64,000 nucleotides of DNA, from positions 1 to 64,000 of the IMG/VR virus record IMGVR_UViG_3300009082_000016; one strand, 5' to 3'. The translations under genes were made by a program, and so were the position numbers. This document shows, piece after piece, positions 41,954 to 49,672 of the stretch. Position 1 is the stretch's first letter, and each line of letters opens with the position of its first letter. The DNA comes from a virus. The notes below the pieces were generated by a model that was given only the letters and a program-made list of their open reading frames with translations, was not told the DNA's origin and did no database searches.

Positions 41954-42739
41954 ATGGATCGGAAGTTCCTGGACCTCCTGCTGGAGGTCACCGATGAGAA
42001 GGAGCTGCTCGAGATGCACAAGATGTTGGTCGGCCGGCTCAAGGACGTCCGGCACATCGCGGACGTGGGCAGTCTCTCGAAGCTGCGGGCCATCCCGATC
42101 GGGGCCCGCGTCGAGATCCGCTGGCGCGGCAACACCACCTACCACGGCACGTACACCGGCTTGGGGCGCTCGAAGGTTAGCGCCAACATCGACGAGTTGA
42201 ACGGCCGCGGCTACCGCTTCCCGCCCAACTGGATCGTGAAGGTGCTCGACGAGAAGGAGAAGCCCGCCGTCAAGGTCCTCGCGAAGGGCAAGATGACGAT
42301 CGTCGCGCCGCCGGGTACGTCGCCCACCATGATGGAGCGCGTGGCCGAAGCCCACGCCATCTTCGATGCGGCTCAGAAGATCCAGGATGAGGCGGACCGG
42401 ATCATGCTGGGCAACACCGGGGAGCACATCGACTGGGACGCCCGGGGGAAGGAGGAGGAAGCGATCTGGGAGCGGATGAAGAAGCTCGACGAGAGCTCCA
42501 AGCCCGGCCTGCAGATCGGGCGCGTCTGCTCCTGGCCGGTCGCCGACGGCCAGGCCCACTACATCGTGACCGGCGTCGGCTCGCGGGTGCGCCTGATGCA
42601 CATCCCGCTCTGGGACGCCTACCGGAGCGACGCTGTGGACGACCGCGGCACGGCCACCCGCTCCACGGTCGAGAAGTGCCTGGGGTTCCACGACTCGATG
42701 AGCGAGCTGTTCGGGAAGAAGAAGGCGCAGGAGGGCTGA
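41954..42739 (+). CDS. Hypothetical protein, 261 aa
   Basis: ATG 41954 follows GGAAGGAG. The N-terminal third may be a small beta-barrel (GARVEIRWRGNTTYHGTYTG); the rest is helical with an acidic centre and HYIVTGVGSRVRLMHIP near the C-terminus. The stop overlaps the RNase H start. No family recognised. Confidence 0.7.
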   Translation: MDRKFLDLLLEVTDEKELLEMHKMLVGRLKDVRHIADVGSLSKLRAIPIGARVEIRWRGNTTYHGTYTGLGRSKVSANIDELNGRGYRFPPNWIVKVLDEKEKPAVKVLAKGKMTIVAPPGTSPTMMERVAEAHAIFDAAQKIQDEADRIMLGNTGEHIDWDARGKEEEAIWERMKKLDESSKPGLQIGRVCSWPVADGQAHYIVTGVGSRVRLMHIPLWDAYRSDAVDDRGTATRSTVEKCLGFHDSMSELFGKKKAQEG

Positions 42740-43191
42740 TGATCCAGGTCCACACCGACGGCTCGATCCAGGAGAAGAACCCGGGCGGTGTGGCCTGCTG
42801 GGGATGGATTGCGTTCGAGGACGTCGCCACTCCCCTGAGCAAGCCCTACCTCGAAAGGATCCGCATTGGGTACGGCTACGGCATCGCCTGCGAAGGCGAA
42901 GGGGCCACGAGCAACGTGGCGGAGTACCAGGCGGTCATCGAGGCGCTCACCTGGCTGGCCGAGCACTGCCCCGGCTCGCGGATCATGATCGTGTCCGATA
43001 GCCAGCTCGTGGTATACCAGCTCACCGGCAAATACGGGGTGAGCAAGGAGCACCTGAAGGCGCTCCGCGATCGAGTCCGGGGGATGATGTCGAAGTTCGC
43101 CGAAGTTCGATTCACCTGGGTGCCGCGGGAGCAGAACACCCAGGCCGACGAGCTGTCCCGGAGGGCGTACTTGGAAAGGAAGGCAGGATGA
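42739..43191 (+). CDS. rnhA: Ribonuclease HI
   Basis: ATG 42739 overlaps the previous stop. The product has 150 residues, normal for the family. The four catalytic acids are in place: HTDGS (Asp), NVAEYQAV (Glu), VSDSQLVV (Asp) and TQADELSRRA (Asp). It should remove RNA primers or RNA-DNA hybrids made by the phage primase and polymerase. Coupled to the RusA gene. Confidence 0.9.
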   Translation: MIQVHTDGSIQEKNPGGVACWGWIAFEDVATPLSKPYLERIRIGYGYGIACEGEGATSNVAEYQAVIEALTWLAEHCPGSRIMIVSDSQLVVYQLTGKYGVSKEHLKALRDRVRGMMSKFAEVRFTWVPREQNTQADELSRRAYLERKAG

Positions 43192-43610
43192 AGAAGCTCG
43201 CCCTGGAAGTGCTGATCGCCGAGATCGGGCCCAGCGTGAACCACATGTACTTCACGCTCCCGCATGGCCGCGGGAAACGCGTCCTGACGGAGGAGGGCGG
43301 CGCCTTCAAGAACGCGCTGCACACGGCCGTGACCGAAGCCTGGAAGGCGGCAGGGATGCCGTCGTTCGAGGCCAGCGCGAAGTTCGAGCTGGAAATCTGG
43401 TGCCGCTTCCCGTCGCTGTACGACAAGAAGGGGAAGCTGATCAAGATGGACGCCAGCAACCGGATCAAGGTCACGGAGGATGGCCTGATGGAGGGCCTGG
43501 GGATCGACGACCGCCAGAACTTCCGGGTCGTCATCACGAAGCTCGAAGGGCCGGCGGCCACCCTGATGCGCCTGTACGAACTGGATGAGGTGCCCCCGTG
43601 GCCGATCTGA
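43188..43610 (+). CDS. rusA: RusA-type Holliday junction resolvase
   Basis: ATG 43188 overlaps the RNase H stop. The product has 140 residues. It starts with the GPSVNHMY substrate loop and has the acidic core MDASNRIKVTEDGLMEGLG followed by IDDRQNFRV, where RusA proteins have their catalytic aspartates. It should cut four-way junctions produced by RecA-driven recombination before packaging. Confidence 0.8.
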   Translation: MKKLALEVLIAEIGPSVNHMYFTLPHGRGKRVLTEEGGAFKNALHTAVTEAWKAAGMPSFEASAKFELEIWCRFPSLYDKKGKLIKMDASNRIKVTEDGLMEGLGIDDRQNFRVVITKLEGPAATLMRLYELDEVPPWPI

Positions 43611-44815
43611 ACGAGTTCAACGACACGGAGCTGCGGGCCGTGCTGCGGGAGCAGGGGCTCCGGCTCCCGTACTACGTCGAGCGGCAAACCATGGAGGACA
43701 TCCTGGCGCCTGGCCCTGCCAGTTCCGATGTCGACGTGACCCTGGAGCCGTGCCTGATCGAGAGCTGGCGCTACTACATCATGGACTGGGCCGCGAAGAA
43801 CTGGGAGGACGTCTACTACCAGGTGGAATGTCCCCTGCAACAGGACGGGTGCGTTACGTGCCCGGACTTCACGGTGGTGAGTTGCCTCGTGCATAACCGC
43901 CATGTCTTCAATCTGGAGAAGGAGGTCGAACCGATGCCGATGTCGTGGACCGCGATGATGGTGTCCCTCAACAAGAGCGAACGTACCCAGGCCGCCGCGA
44001 TTCTTCGGGAGAATGCCAAGGAGAAGCACGACGACACGAGGGCGAACCGGCTGGCCCTGATGAAGGTCGCCACCGCCGCGTTCGACCTGGCCAACGGCTT
44101 GCCGACGAAGCCGGTCACGGCCTACATGAGCCTGACCCAGGCGACGTTCCCGCCGGAGGTCAAGGGCCTGGCGGACGACGGCGCGACGTCCATCCCGGCC
44201 GTGCTGAACGCCCTCGCCGACCTGCTCGAGTCCGGCTCGACGGCGCCGGCCGCCCCGTCGAACACGGAGGAGAAGAAGCCGGAGAAGAAGGCCAAGCCGG
44301 CCGAGAAGAAGCCGGAGCCCTACTACCCGGGCGTGCAGGACGCCTCCGCCGTCACCAGCAAGAGCAGCGACGATGACGACGACGATGACGACGATGACGC
44401 CCCGGCCCCGCCGAAGCCGGTGAGCGACGACGCCCCGCTCCCGCCCAAGCAGGACGCGGCCAAGTTCGCGAAGGGACAGGAGAAGCCGAAGGCCACGCCC
44501 GCGCCGGCCGCTCCGCCCACCCCGCAGGAGCTCCAGGAGATCGCCAAGGAACCCCTGCCGAAGACGGCCCCTTCCGCCGAGATGTCGGTCCGGAAGGACT
44601 TCGTCTTCTTGTCGGCGGCCCAGATGACCGACATCCGGGACATCGTCCGGGGCGAGATTCGAGACGCCTTCGCCCTGGTCGGGGCGTCCCTGTCCGGCAT
44701 GTTCGGTATGGTGGTGGACGCGCCCGCCACGGTGTCCGAGCCTGCCCCCAAGGTGGGGAAGGGCAAGCAGGAGGAGACGATCCCCGAGATGGACGGGGAC
44801 GACGAGGACGACTGA
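43598..44815 (+). CDS. Acidic protein with a ten-Asp run, 405 aa
   Basis: GTG 43598 overlaps the RusA end. The N-terminal ~200 residues look folded (ESWRYYIMDWAAKNWEDVYY, four cysteines near CPLQQDGCVTCPDF). They are followed by a long disordered Lys/Pro/Glu linker with ten consecutive Asp (44369-44398) and a C-terminal helical segment before an acidic end (DGDDEDD). Acidic tails are common in phage DNA mimics and SSB-like proteins; the actual role is unknown. It is the last gene of the replication block. Confidence 0.7.
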   Translation: MADLNEFNDTELRAVLREQGLRLPYYVERQTMEDILAPGPASSDVDVTLEPCLIESWRYYIMDWAAKNWEDVYYQVECPLQQDGCVTCPDFTVVSCLVHNRHVFNLEKEVEPMPMSWTAMMVSLNKSERTQAAAILRENAKEKHDDTRANRLALMKVATAAFDLANGLPTKPVTAYMSLTQATFPPEVKGLADDGATSIPAVLNALADLLESGSTAPAAPSNTEEKKPEKKAKPAEKKPEPYYPGVQDASAVTSKSSDDDDDDDDDDAPAPPKPVSDDAPLPPKQDAAKFAKGQEKPKATPAPAAPPTPQELQEIAKEPLPKTAPSAEMSVRKDFVFLSAAQMTDIRDIVRGEIRDAFALVGASLSGMFGMVVDAPATVSEPAPKVGKGKQEETIPEMDGDDEDD

Positions 44816-44822
44816 CCCCAGG

Positions 44823-44852
44823 TTGACGGTCCTGCCCATTCTCCTGTATTCC
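44823..44852 (+). promoter_or_regulatory. Promoter TTGACG-N18-TATTCC for the lysis gene
   Basis: TTGACG (44823-44828), an 18-nt spacer and TATTCC (44847-44852) begin 8 nt after the stop of the replication block. The gap to ATG 44932 holds a structured leader. The -10 box lacks the terminal T seen at the other sites. Confidence 0.5.
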
Positions 44853-44867
44853 TAGAACCTCAACAGC

Positions 44868-44911
44868 AGTAGGGGGGGCCCTTGGGGGCAACCCCGGGGC
44901 TCCCGCTTACT
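44868..44911 (+). promoter_or_regulatory. Structured leader with GCAA tetraloop
   Basis: GGGG-GCAA-CCCC (44884-44895) is a GNRA-capped stem. Flanking arms AGTAGGGG (44868 onward) and CCCGCTTACT (ending 44911) can extend or compete with it. It lies between the promoter and the ribosome site GGAGAAGGAG of the lytic transglycosylase, so it may delay or tune lysis. It could instead be a terminator for the upstream block, but no U-run follows. Confidence 0.4.
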
Positions 44912-44931
44912 GCAGGAGAAGGAGAAAGACT

Positions 44932-45732
44932 ATGGTTATCGAATGGTTGGTCGCTCTCATCATCGCCATCGCGCCGCACTGGGGACCGGGCGACTGCGAG
45001 GAGGAGGACACGGTCTGCGTCTCGCGCAACGAGGCGAAGGCCGAACGCGTCCACTCCATCGCGGAGGCGATCCTGGGAGGAAGCGAGAGGGAGAAGATCG
45101 ACGACCCCGTCCTGATCGCCTCCGTCATCGCCCGGGAATCGAGCTTCCTCACCGAGCCGTGCGAACGGGTCATTCCGCTGTCGAAAATCGTCAGCCGGAC
45201 TCCCAACCCCAATCGCGAGGGACAGGAGCACATCGAGTGGTCCTGCGGGTCCAGGACCTGTGCCCGCGATGCCATCAACGTCAGCACCGTGGGTGACAAG
45301 CTGAACTTCTGGGTCTGCTCCGCGGGCGAGCTGGGCATGATGCAGCTCCACCCGGCCGACCGCTGGGTGCGTTCGGGGATGCGGATCCCGGGGACGGACA
45401 TCACGCTCCCCCGCAGCCCTTCGGACAGGCGGGAACTCGTCCTGGACCCGGCGAACAACATCGCCCTGGGATGTGCCGAGATGGCCTCCCACCGCGAGGC
45501 GTACGTTCGGGCGCACCCGAACGACGACGAGCTCATCTGGATGGACTGGATCGGACGCTACAACAGCGGCCGGGACGGGAACACCACCTACCTGAATCGC
45601 ATCCTGGCTCAGTACCGGGTGCTCTGCAACACGGAGATTCCGAACACGATCGACGGCGTGACCACGATGGTCCCGTTGCGGGATGTCTGGGAGGGGTGCG
45701 CTGCAGTGGACGAATACCTGGCGAACGAGTGA
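44932..45732 (+). CDS. Lytic transglycosylase (SLT-type) with N-terminal anchor
   Basis: The product has 266 residues. The first ~15 residues are hydrophobic (MVIEWLVALIIAIAP), a signal or signal-anchor. The SLT fold is read from IASVIARESSF (catalytic Glu in RESSF), AGELGMMQLHP and the helix NNIALGCAEMASH followed by WIGRYNSGRDG. It should cleave the glycan of peptidoglycan, either at lysis or from the virion during entry. Its own promoter and leader, and the Cys-rich sequence suited to oxidising conditions, favour export and lysis. Confidence 0.8.
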   Translation: MVIEWLVALIIAIAPHWGPGDCEEEDTVCVSRNEAKAERVHSIAEAILGGSEREKIDDPVLIASVIARESSFLTEPCERVIPLSKIVSRTPNPNREGQEHIEWSCGSRTCARDAINVSTVGDKLNFWVCSAGELGMMQLHPADRWVRSGMRIPGTDITLPRSPSDRRELVLDPANNIALGCAEMASHREAYVRAHPNDDELIWMDWIGRYNSGRDGNTTYLNRILAQYRVLCNTEIPNTIDGVTTMVPLRDVWEGCAAVDEYLANE

Positions 45733-46187
45733 AGGTGACGACCCAGGAATGTGCCGGCTGCTCGGAGCAGGTCATCGCGACCCGTAGGCTCTGCTTCAAC
45801 CCCTCGGGCAAAGCCTACGTCTGCCGCAGCTGCCGGCACTGGCATCTCGGGTTCGCCTCCAAGCCCGACCTCTGCCACGCGTGCGGAGAGAAGGAGCTGT
45901 ACGAGAAGGACATGGACCGGGCGCTCTGCCCGGAATGCACGAGGAAGCTCGAGGAGGCCGACAAGATCGTGAAGGCAGGCGGGGTCTACTGGTCCTGCTC
46001 CGGCTGTCACTCGGAAGGCGTCCTCAAGCCGGACCACCCGCTGGCGAAGAAGATGCGGGCCACGTACCGCGTCCAGCCGCCCGATCCGATCGTGCTCAAC
46101 CTCGAGCACTGCCCGTTCTGCAAGGAGAAGGAGACGGAGAAGGAGAAGAAGGCGCCGGCCCACCGCGTTGACACCGCGGCGAACTGA
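45729..46187 (+). CDS. Multi-zinc-ribbon protein, 152 aa
   Basis: GTG 45729 overlaps the transglycosylase stop. The product carries at least six CxxC pairs: CAGC, CRSC, CHAC, CPEC, CSGC and CPFC, arranged as successive ribbons. The tail is Lys/Glu-rich. Such proteins bind nucleic acid or protein partners; a transcription-factor-like role is possible but unproven. Confidence 0.7.
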   Translation: MKVTTQECAGCSEQVIATRRLCFNPSGKAYVCRSCRHWHLGFASKPDLCHACGEKELYEKDMDRALCPECTRKLEEADKIVKAGGVYWSCSGCHSEGVLKPDHPLAKKMRATYRVQPPDPIVLNLEHCPFCKEKETEKEKKAPAHRVDTAAN

Positions 46188-46197
46188 CTGCTACCAT
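46168..46197 (+). promoter_or_regulatory. Promoter TTGACA-N18-TACCAT, leaderless
   Basis: TTGACA (46168-46173), an 18-nt spacer and TACCAT (46192-46197) end 7 nt before ATG 46205, inside and just after the end of the zinc protein gene. There is no ribosome site. Confidence 0.6.
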
Positions 46198-46204
46198 CCG
46201 GCTC

Positions 46205-48055
46205 ATGGATCCCCTGTTCGCTAAGTTGGCGATCTCCTCCCACATGCTGCGAGGAGGGAAACTGCTGAAGTCCAGGGGCAAGTCCACCCCGATGCGTCTG
46301 GCGACGCTCCTGAAGAAGATGGGTGCCACTGGGCCTGCGGCACCGTCGCCGATCACGAACACGCCGGGAGCCGGGAAAGTCACCGCACCTTCCAGCAAGG
46401 GGCTCGGCGGGGCCAGCTACAAACTGACCCCGCCGCCCCCTGTTGGAGGGATGCAGCTGCAACGCAATCTTTTTGCCAAGTCGCAGAAGCCGGGCGAGTT
46501 CCACGGCAATACGACCGTCGGGACCATGAATCCGGCGGGAACGTCGGCGCAGGACCTCGGTTTGCCACCCGTGGTCGCGAGCCTGCGAATCGGGCGCATC
46601 GACAAGTTGGGCGCGGACCCGGCGCCCCTTCCGCCTCCCCCGGTTCCGCCGGTCAGCGGCAACCTTCCGCCACCGCCTGCGCCGGCGGTGCCGAACTACA
46701 TCCCGCCCGCCCCGGACGTACCGACCGCCCCTCCGCCGTCGACGAGCACCCCCTCCGGGTTCTCCGACATCCCTGGCGGGGGTGGTGGCCAGGTCTGGAC
46801 TCCGCCGACCGATTGGACGACCCCCCGTCCGTGGGGCGACCAGAGCGGATGGCAGAAGACGAAGGACATCGGCCTTCAGGCTCTCGGTGGTGCCCTCAAC
46901 CCGTTCGGCATGGGCACGACCGGCATGCTGGCAACGGCCCCCCTGATGATGATCCCCGGTGTCGGCGCACCCCTCGCGGTCGGGATGGCTTTGGGCGGCG
47001 CCGTCTGGAACCCGATCAAGAACTACATCGACCGTACGCAAGGCGGAACGGCCATCGGTCAGATCCGCAAGGATATGCCCACGACCACAGGCGAAGCGCA
47101 GAACGCCACGGGCATCGAGTCGAAAGAGCAGTTCCTCGAGCGGTACGGCAACGACCTCCCGACTGCCATGGCGGACCCCGTGCTTCGGAGCCTCGCTGTC
47201 AACTTCGGCATCGCCCCCGGGGGCTTCTCCATCTCGAACGACATCAACAAGGGCGAATGGATGGAACGCGAGGGCGGCGGCGGGGAGTGGTCCGGTGAAG
47301 CGGCCGCCTGGCAACAGGCGATGGCGGAGAAGGCGATGCAGAATCCCGAGCAGTACCCGGAACTGGCAGCCGCACTGGCGCAGAGCCAGGAGGGGAAGAC
47401 CGCGGCGCTCGTCGTCCGCAACCGCATCGCGTTCCAGCGGGCGATGCCCAAGACGGCCAGCCCGATCGCTGCGGCCCTGCGTGCGGCCCAGCGGATGCAG
47501 GAGAAGAGGGCCGACATCGCGTGCCGTCTCGATCGCGACGCGGTGCAGGAGATCCTGAAGAAGGCGGGCTTGGAGAAGCAGTCTTTCGGTCTGGTCGGCA
47601 AGGGCCTTCTCGGCCTCGGCCTCGGTGCCTACGGCCTCGGATCGGCCATCACCCCCAGCGCCCAGGAAGCACCGGGAGTCGGCGGCCTCGGTCGATTCGG
47701 ACTCGGCCTGGCCGGCCTGTACGGCGGCTACAAGATGGCCGACAAGGTCGGACTCCCCGGCTGGCTCGGCGCCATGGTCGGCGCCGGCGTCCTGCCCGGC
47801 CTCGTCGGCAGCGTGACCAGCGGCGGCCAGGGGGGCTTGATGGGTCCTGGTGGCCTCACGGGTCTCACGCAGAACCCGCTGCTCACCGGCGCCCTGGGCT
47901 ACTGGCTTGCCAACAAGTACCCGTCGATTGGCAACGCCCTGCCCGGCGGCAAGTGGGGCGGCGCGGCTCTCGGCGCTCTCCTCGGTCCCAGCCTCATGGG
48001 CGGGATGGGCAACATGATGGGCATGGGCGGCGGGATGCGCGGCCCGTACGGCTGA
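46205..48055 (+). CDS. Glycine-rich, Pro-linker protein, likely virion/membrane-active
   Basis: The product has 616 residues. It has a basic amphipathic head (LAISSHMLRGGKLLKSRGK) and a long Pro-rich linker (residues ~135-190). A hydrophobic Gly/Ala segment (GMLATAPLMMIPGVGAPLAV) leads to a helical domain. The final ~130 residues are made of glycine-zipper-like hydrophobic stretches ending MGGGMRGPYG. This composition resembles ejected pore-forming virion proteins, but no family match is claimed. Transcription probably starts at its ATG. Confidence 0.7.
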   Translation: MDPLFAKLAISSHMLRGGKLLKSRGKSTPMRLATLLKKMGATGPAAPSPITNTPGAGKVTAPSSKGLGGASYKLTPPPPVGGMQLQRNLFAKSQKPGEFHGNTTVGTMNPAGTSAQDLGLPPVVASLRIGRIDKLGADPAPLPPPPVPPVSGNLPPPPAPAVPNYIPPAPDVPTAPPPSTSTPSGFSDIPGGGGGQVWTPPTDWTTPRPWGDQSGWQKTKDIGLQALGGALNPFGMGTTGMLATAPLMMIPGVGAPLAVGMALGGAVWNPIKNYIDRTQGGTAIGQIRKDMPTTTGEAQNATGIESKEQFLERYGNDLPTAMADPVLRSLAVNFGIAPGGFSISNDINKGEWMEREGGGGEWSGEAAAWQQAMAEKAMQNPEQYPELAAALAQSQEGKTAALVVRNRIAFQRAMPKTASPIAAALRAAQRMQEKRADIACRLDRDAVQEILKKAGLEKQSFGLVGKGLLGLGLGAYGLGSAITPSAQEAPGVGGLGRFGLGLAGLYGGYKMADKVGLPGWLGAMVGAGVLPGLVGSVTSGGQGGLMGPGGLTGLTQNPLLTGALGYWLANKYPSIGNALPGGKWGGAALGALLGPSLMGGMGNMMGMGGGMRGPYG

Positions 48056-48089
48056 TTCCCTCTTCTTTTTTCACCCGCCAACCCTCCAG

Positions 48090-48119
48090 TTGTCCTCGGG
48101 CCTGACCCTGATGTATCCT
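48090..48119 (+). promoter_or_regulatory. Promoter TTGTCC-N18-TATCCT, leaderless
   Basis: TTGTCC (48090-48095), an 18-nt spacer and TATCCT (48114-48119) end 7 nt before ATG 48127 of the sigma factor gene. GAGGG between them is too close to the ATG to serve as a ribosome site. Confidence 0.55.
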
Positions 48120-48126
48120 GAGGGCC

Positions 48127-48849
48127 ATGAGCGGCACTTCGACCCAGGATCTCCAGCTCTGGAACCAGTGGAACCAGGGCGGCCGCAAGCGCGGAGACCT
48201 CGAACCGCTGCTCGACAACCTCGATCCGCTCGTTCACAACGCCGTCAACCAGTACGCCGGGAAGGTGAACATCCCGTCGGAGGCCATCCAGTCGAAGGCG
48301 GAAGACCTCGCGATCAAGGGGATCAAGTCCTTCAACCCCGGGAAGGCCCAGCTGTCCACGCACGTCGCCTGGCAGCTGCGCGGCCTCAACCGCTTCGTGA
48401 CGACCTACCAGAACCCGGCCCGCATCCCGCAGCACCAGACCCACAAGATCCAGGCGCTGATCACGACGCGGGACCGGATGACCTCCGCGATGGGGCGGCC
48501 GCCGACCGACTACGCGCTGGCGAGAAAGCTGCACTGGACGCCGCGGCAGGTGGGCTCGCTCCAGAAGGGGCTCTCCCGCCGAGTGCTCGACCCGGAGATG
48601 TTCAAGCTGCGCGACCCGCGCTCGTTCTCGCCGTCCCGCTTCAAGGAGGTCATGCAGCTGTTGCCCTCCGAGCTCGGGCCGCGGGAGAAGTTCGTGTTCA
48701 AAGCTACGTACGGGATCGGCCGCCAGAAACCGCTGTCGGCGTCCCAGATGGCAAAAAAGTTGCGGACGTCGCAGGCGACGATCTCCCGCACGCGAAAGCG
48801 GGTCGCCGGCATCATCGCCCGCTACATGAACGTCGGAGGTGAACGATGA
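48127..48849 (+). CDS. Sigma-70-family RNA polymerase sigma factor
   Basis: The product has 240 residues. Region 2 is read from LEPLLDNLDPLVHNAVNQYA through FNPGKAQLSTHVAWQLRGLN (promoter -10 recognition and melting). Region 3 is read from MGRPPTDYALARKLHWTP. Region 4 is an HTH with ELGPREKFVFKATYGIG and LSASQMAKKLRTSQATISRT (-35 recognition). No region 1.1. With the fused polymerase it could form a phage transcription enzyme, or it could redirect the host enzyme. The start overlaps no other gene, and its stop overlaps the next start. Confidence 0.85.
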   Translation: MSGTSTQDLQLWNQWNQGGRKRGDLEPLLDNLDPLVHNAVNQYAGKVNIPSEAIQSKAEDLAIKGIKSFNPGKAQLSTHVAWQLRGLNRFVTTYQNPARIPQHQTHKIQALITTRDRMTSAMGRPPTDYALARKLHWTPRQVGSLQKGLSRRVLDPEMFKLRDPRSFSPSRFKEVMQLLPSELGPREKFVFKATYGIGRQKPLSASQMAKKLRTSQATISRTRKRVAGIIARYMNVGGER

Positions 48850-49481
48850 ACCTGGTGCGCCAAGTGGAGATCGCGTCCTTCTGTGGAGCGATGGAGAAGT
48901 GGGCGCAGGACCAGGGGTTCAGCGGCACGCTCGCGGACCTCATGAAGCCGGTCGTGTACGGGATCGGTGGCTACGCCGCGTCCCGCGCCCTCGGCGGCGA
49001 GCGTGCGACGGGCATCCCGGACTATCTGCTCGGCCCCGCGCTCGGTGTCGGCGCCGCCATGCCAGCTATGGGCGCCATCGGCCGCAGCATCAGCAACTAC
49101 CGGGCCCGCAAGCAGATGGCCCATCTCGATGCCCAGCAGCAAGCCCAGCTCGAACAGGCACTCGCCCGGGAGCAGGAACTCCAGGCCCAGATGCAGGCCC
49201 CGTCCCAGGACATGCTGAACCAGCTGGCCGCCTACCAGATGGGCGTGCCGCCGGACGCGATGATGGGCCAGAAGATGGGCCAGCTGCGCGTCCCGGCCCA
49301 GCAAGCTGACCAGATCGCGACCAACGCGCAGCAGCAGTACATGCAGGGCCAGCAGCAGCAGATGCAACAGCAGATGCAGCAGGCCGCGATCGCCCAGCAG
49401 ATCAAGGGCCAGTTCCGCGGCCTCCAGCAGAACCAGGCGCGTCAGGCGCGTCAGCAGCCGCAGCAGGGAGCCGGCCGGTGA
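48846..49481 (+). CDS. Gln-rich protein with hydrophobic N-terminal half, 211 aa
   Basis: ATG 48846 overlaps the sigma stop. The N-terminal half has Gly/Ala-rich hydrophobic segments (VVYGIGGYAASRALGG, GPALGVGAAMPAMGAIG). The second half is a Gln/Met-rich coil (QQQYMQGQQQQMQQQMQQA) of low complexity. A virion or membrane-associated role is plausible. No family recognised. Confidence 0.7.
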   Translation: MNLVRQVEIASFCGAMEKWAQDQGFSGTLADLMKPVVYGIGGYAASRALGGERATGIPDYLLGPALGVGAAMPAMGAIGRSISNYRARKQMAHLDAQQQAQLEQALAREQELQAQMQAPSQDMLNQLAAYQMGVPPDAMMGQKMGQLRVPAQQADQIATNAQQQYMQGQQQQMQQQMQQAAIAQQIKGQFRGLQQNQARQARQQPQQGAGR

Positions 49482-49672
49482 ACGAGAAGCTCACCAAGCT
49501 CAAGGAAGCCGTCACCGCCTGGCACAGCACGGCGAAGAAGGAGCTGGAGTCGGAAGCGGCATTCCTCGAGAAGGTGCAGGCCAGCGGGGATGACGTCCAC
49601 ATCTCCCGGTACACGACCGGGGCGTCGTACTCCGACCTCATCGCCGACACGATCGCGGAGCTGACGGCATGA
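49478..49672 (+). CDS. Small hypothetical protein, 64 aa
   Basis: GTG 49478 overlaps the previous stop and the gene's own stop overlaps the next ATG. The product is a short helical protein (LTKLKEAVTAWHSTAKKELE). Double coupling supports it as real; function unknown. Confidence 0.65.
   Translation: MNEKLTKLKEAVTAWHSTAKKELESEAAFLEKVQASGDDVHISRYTTGASYSDLIADTIAELTA

Noticed and set aside
49319-49400. CAG-rich tract as a tandem repeat element
   Set aside because: It encodes the Gln/Met-rich tail of a gene in frame; the repeat is coding low complexity, not an array.
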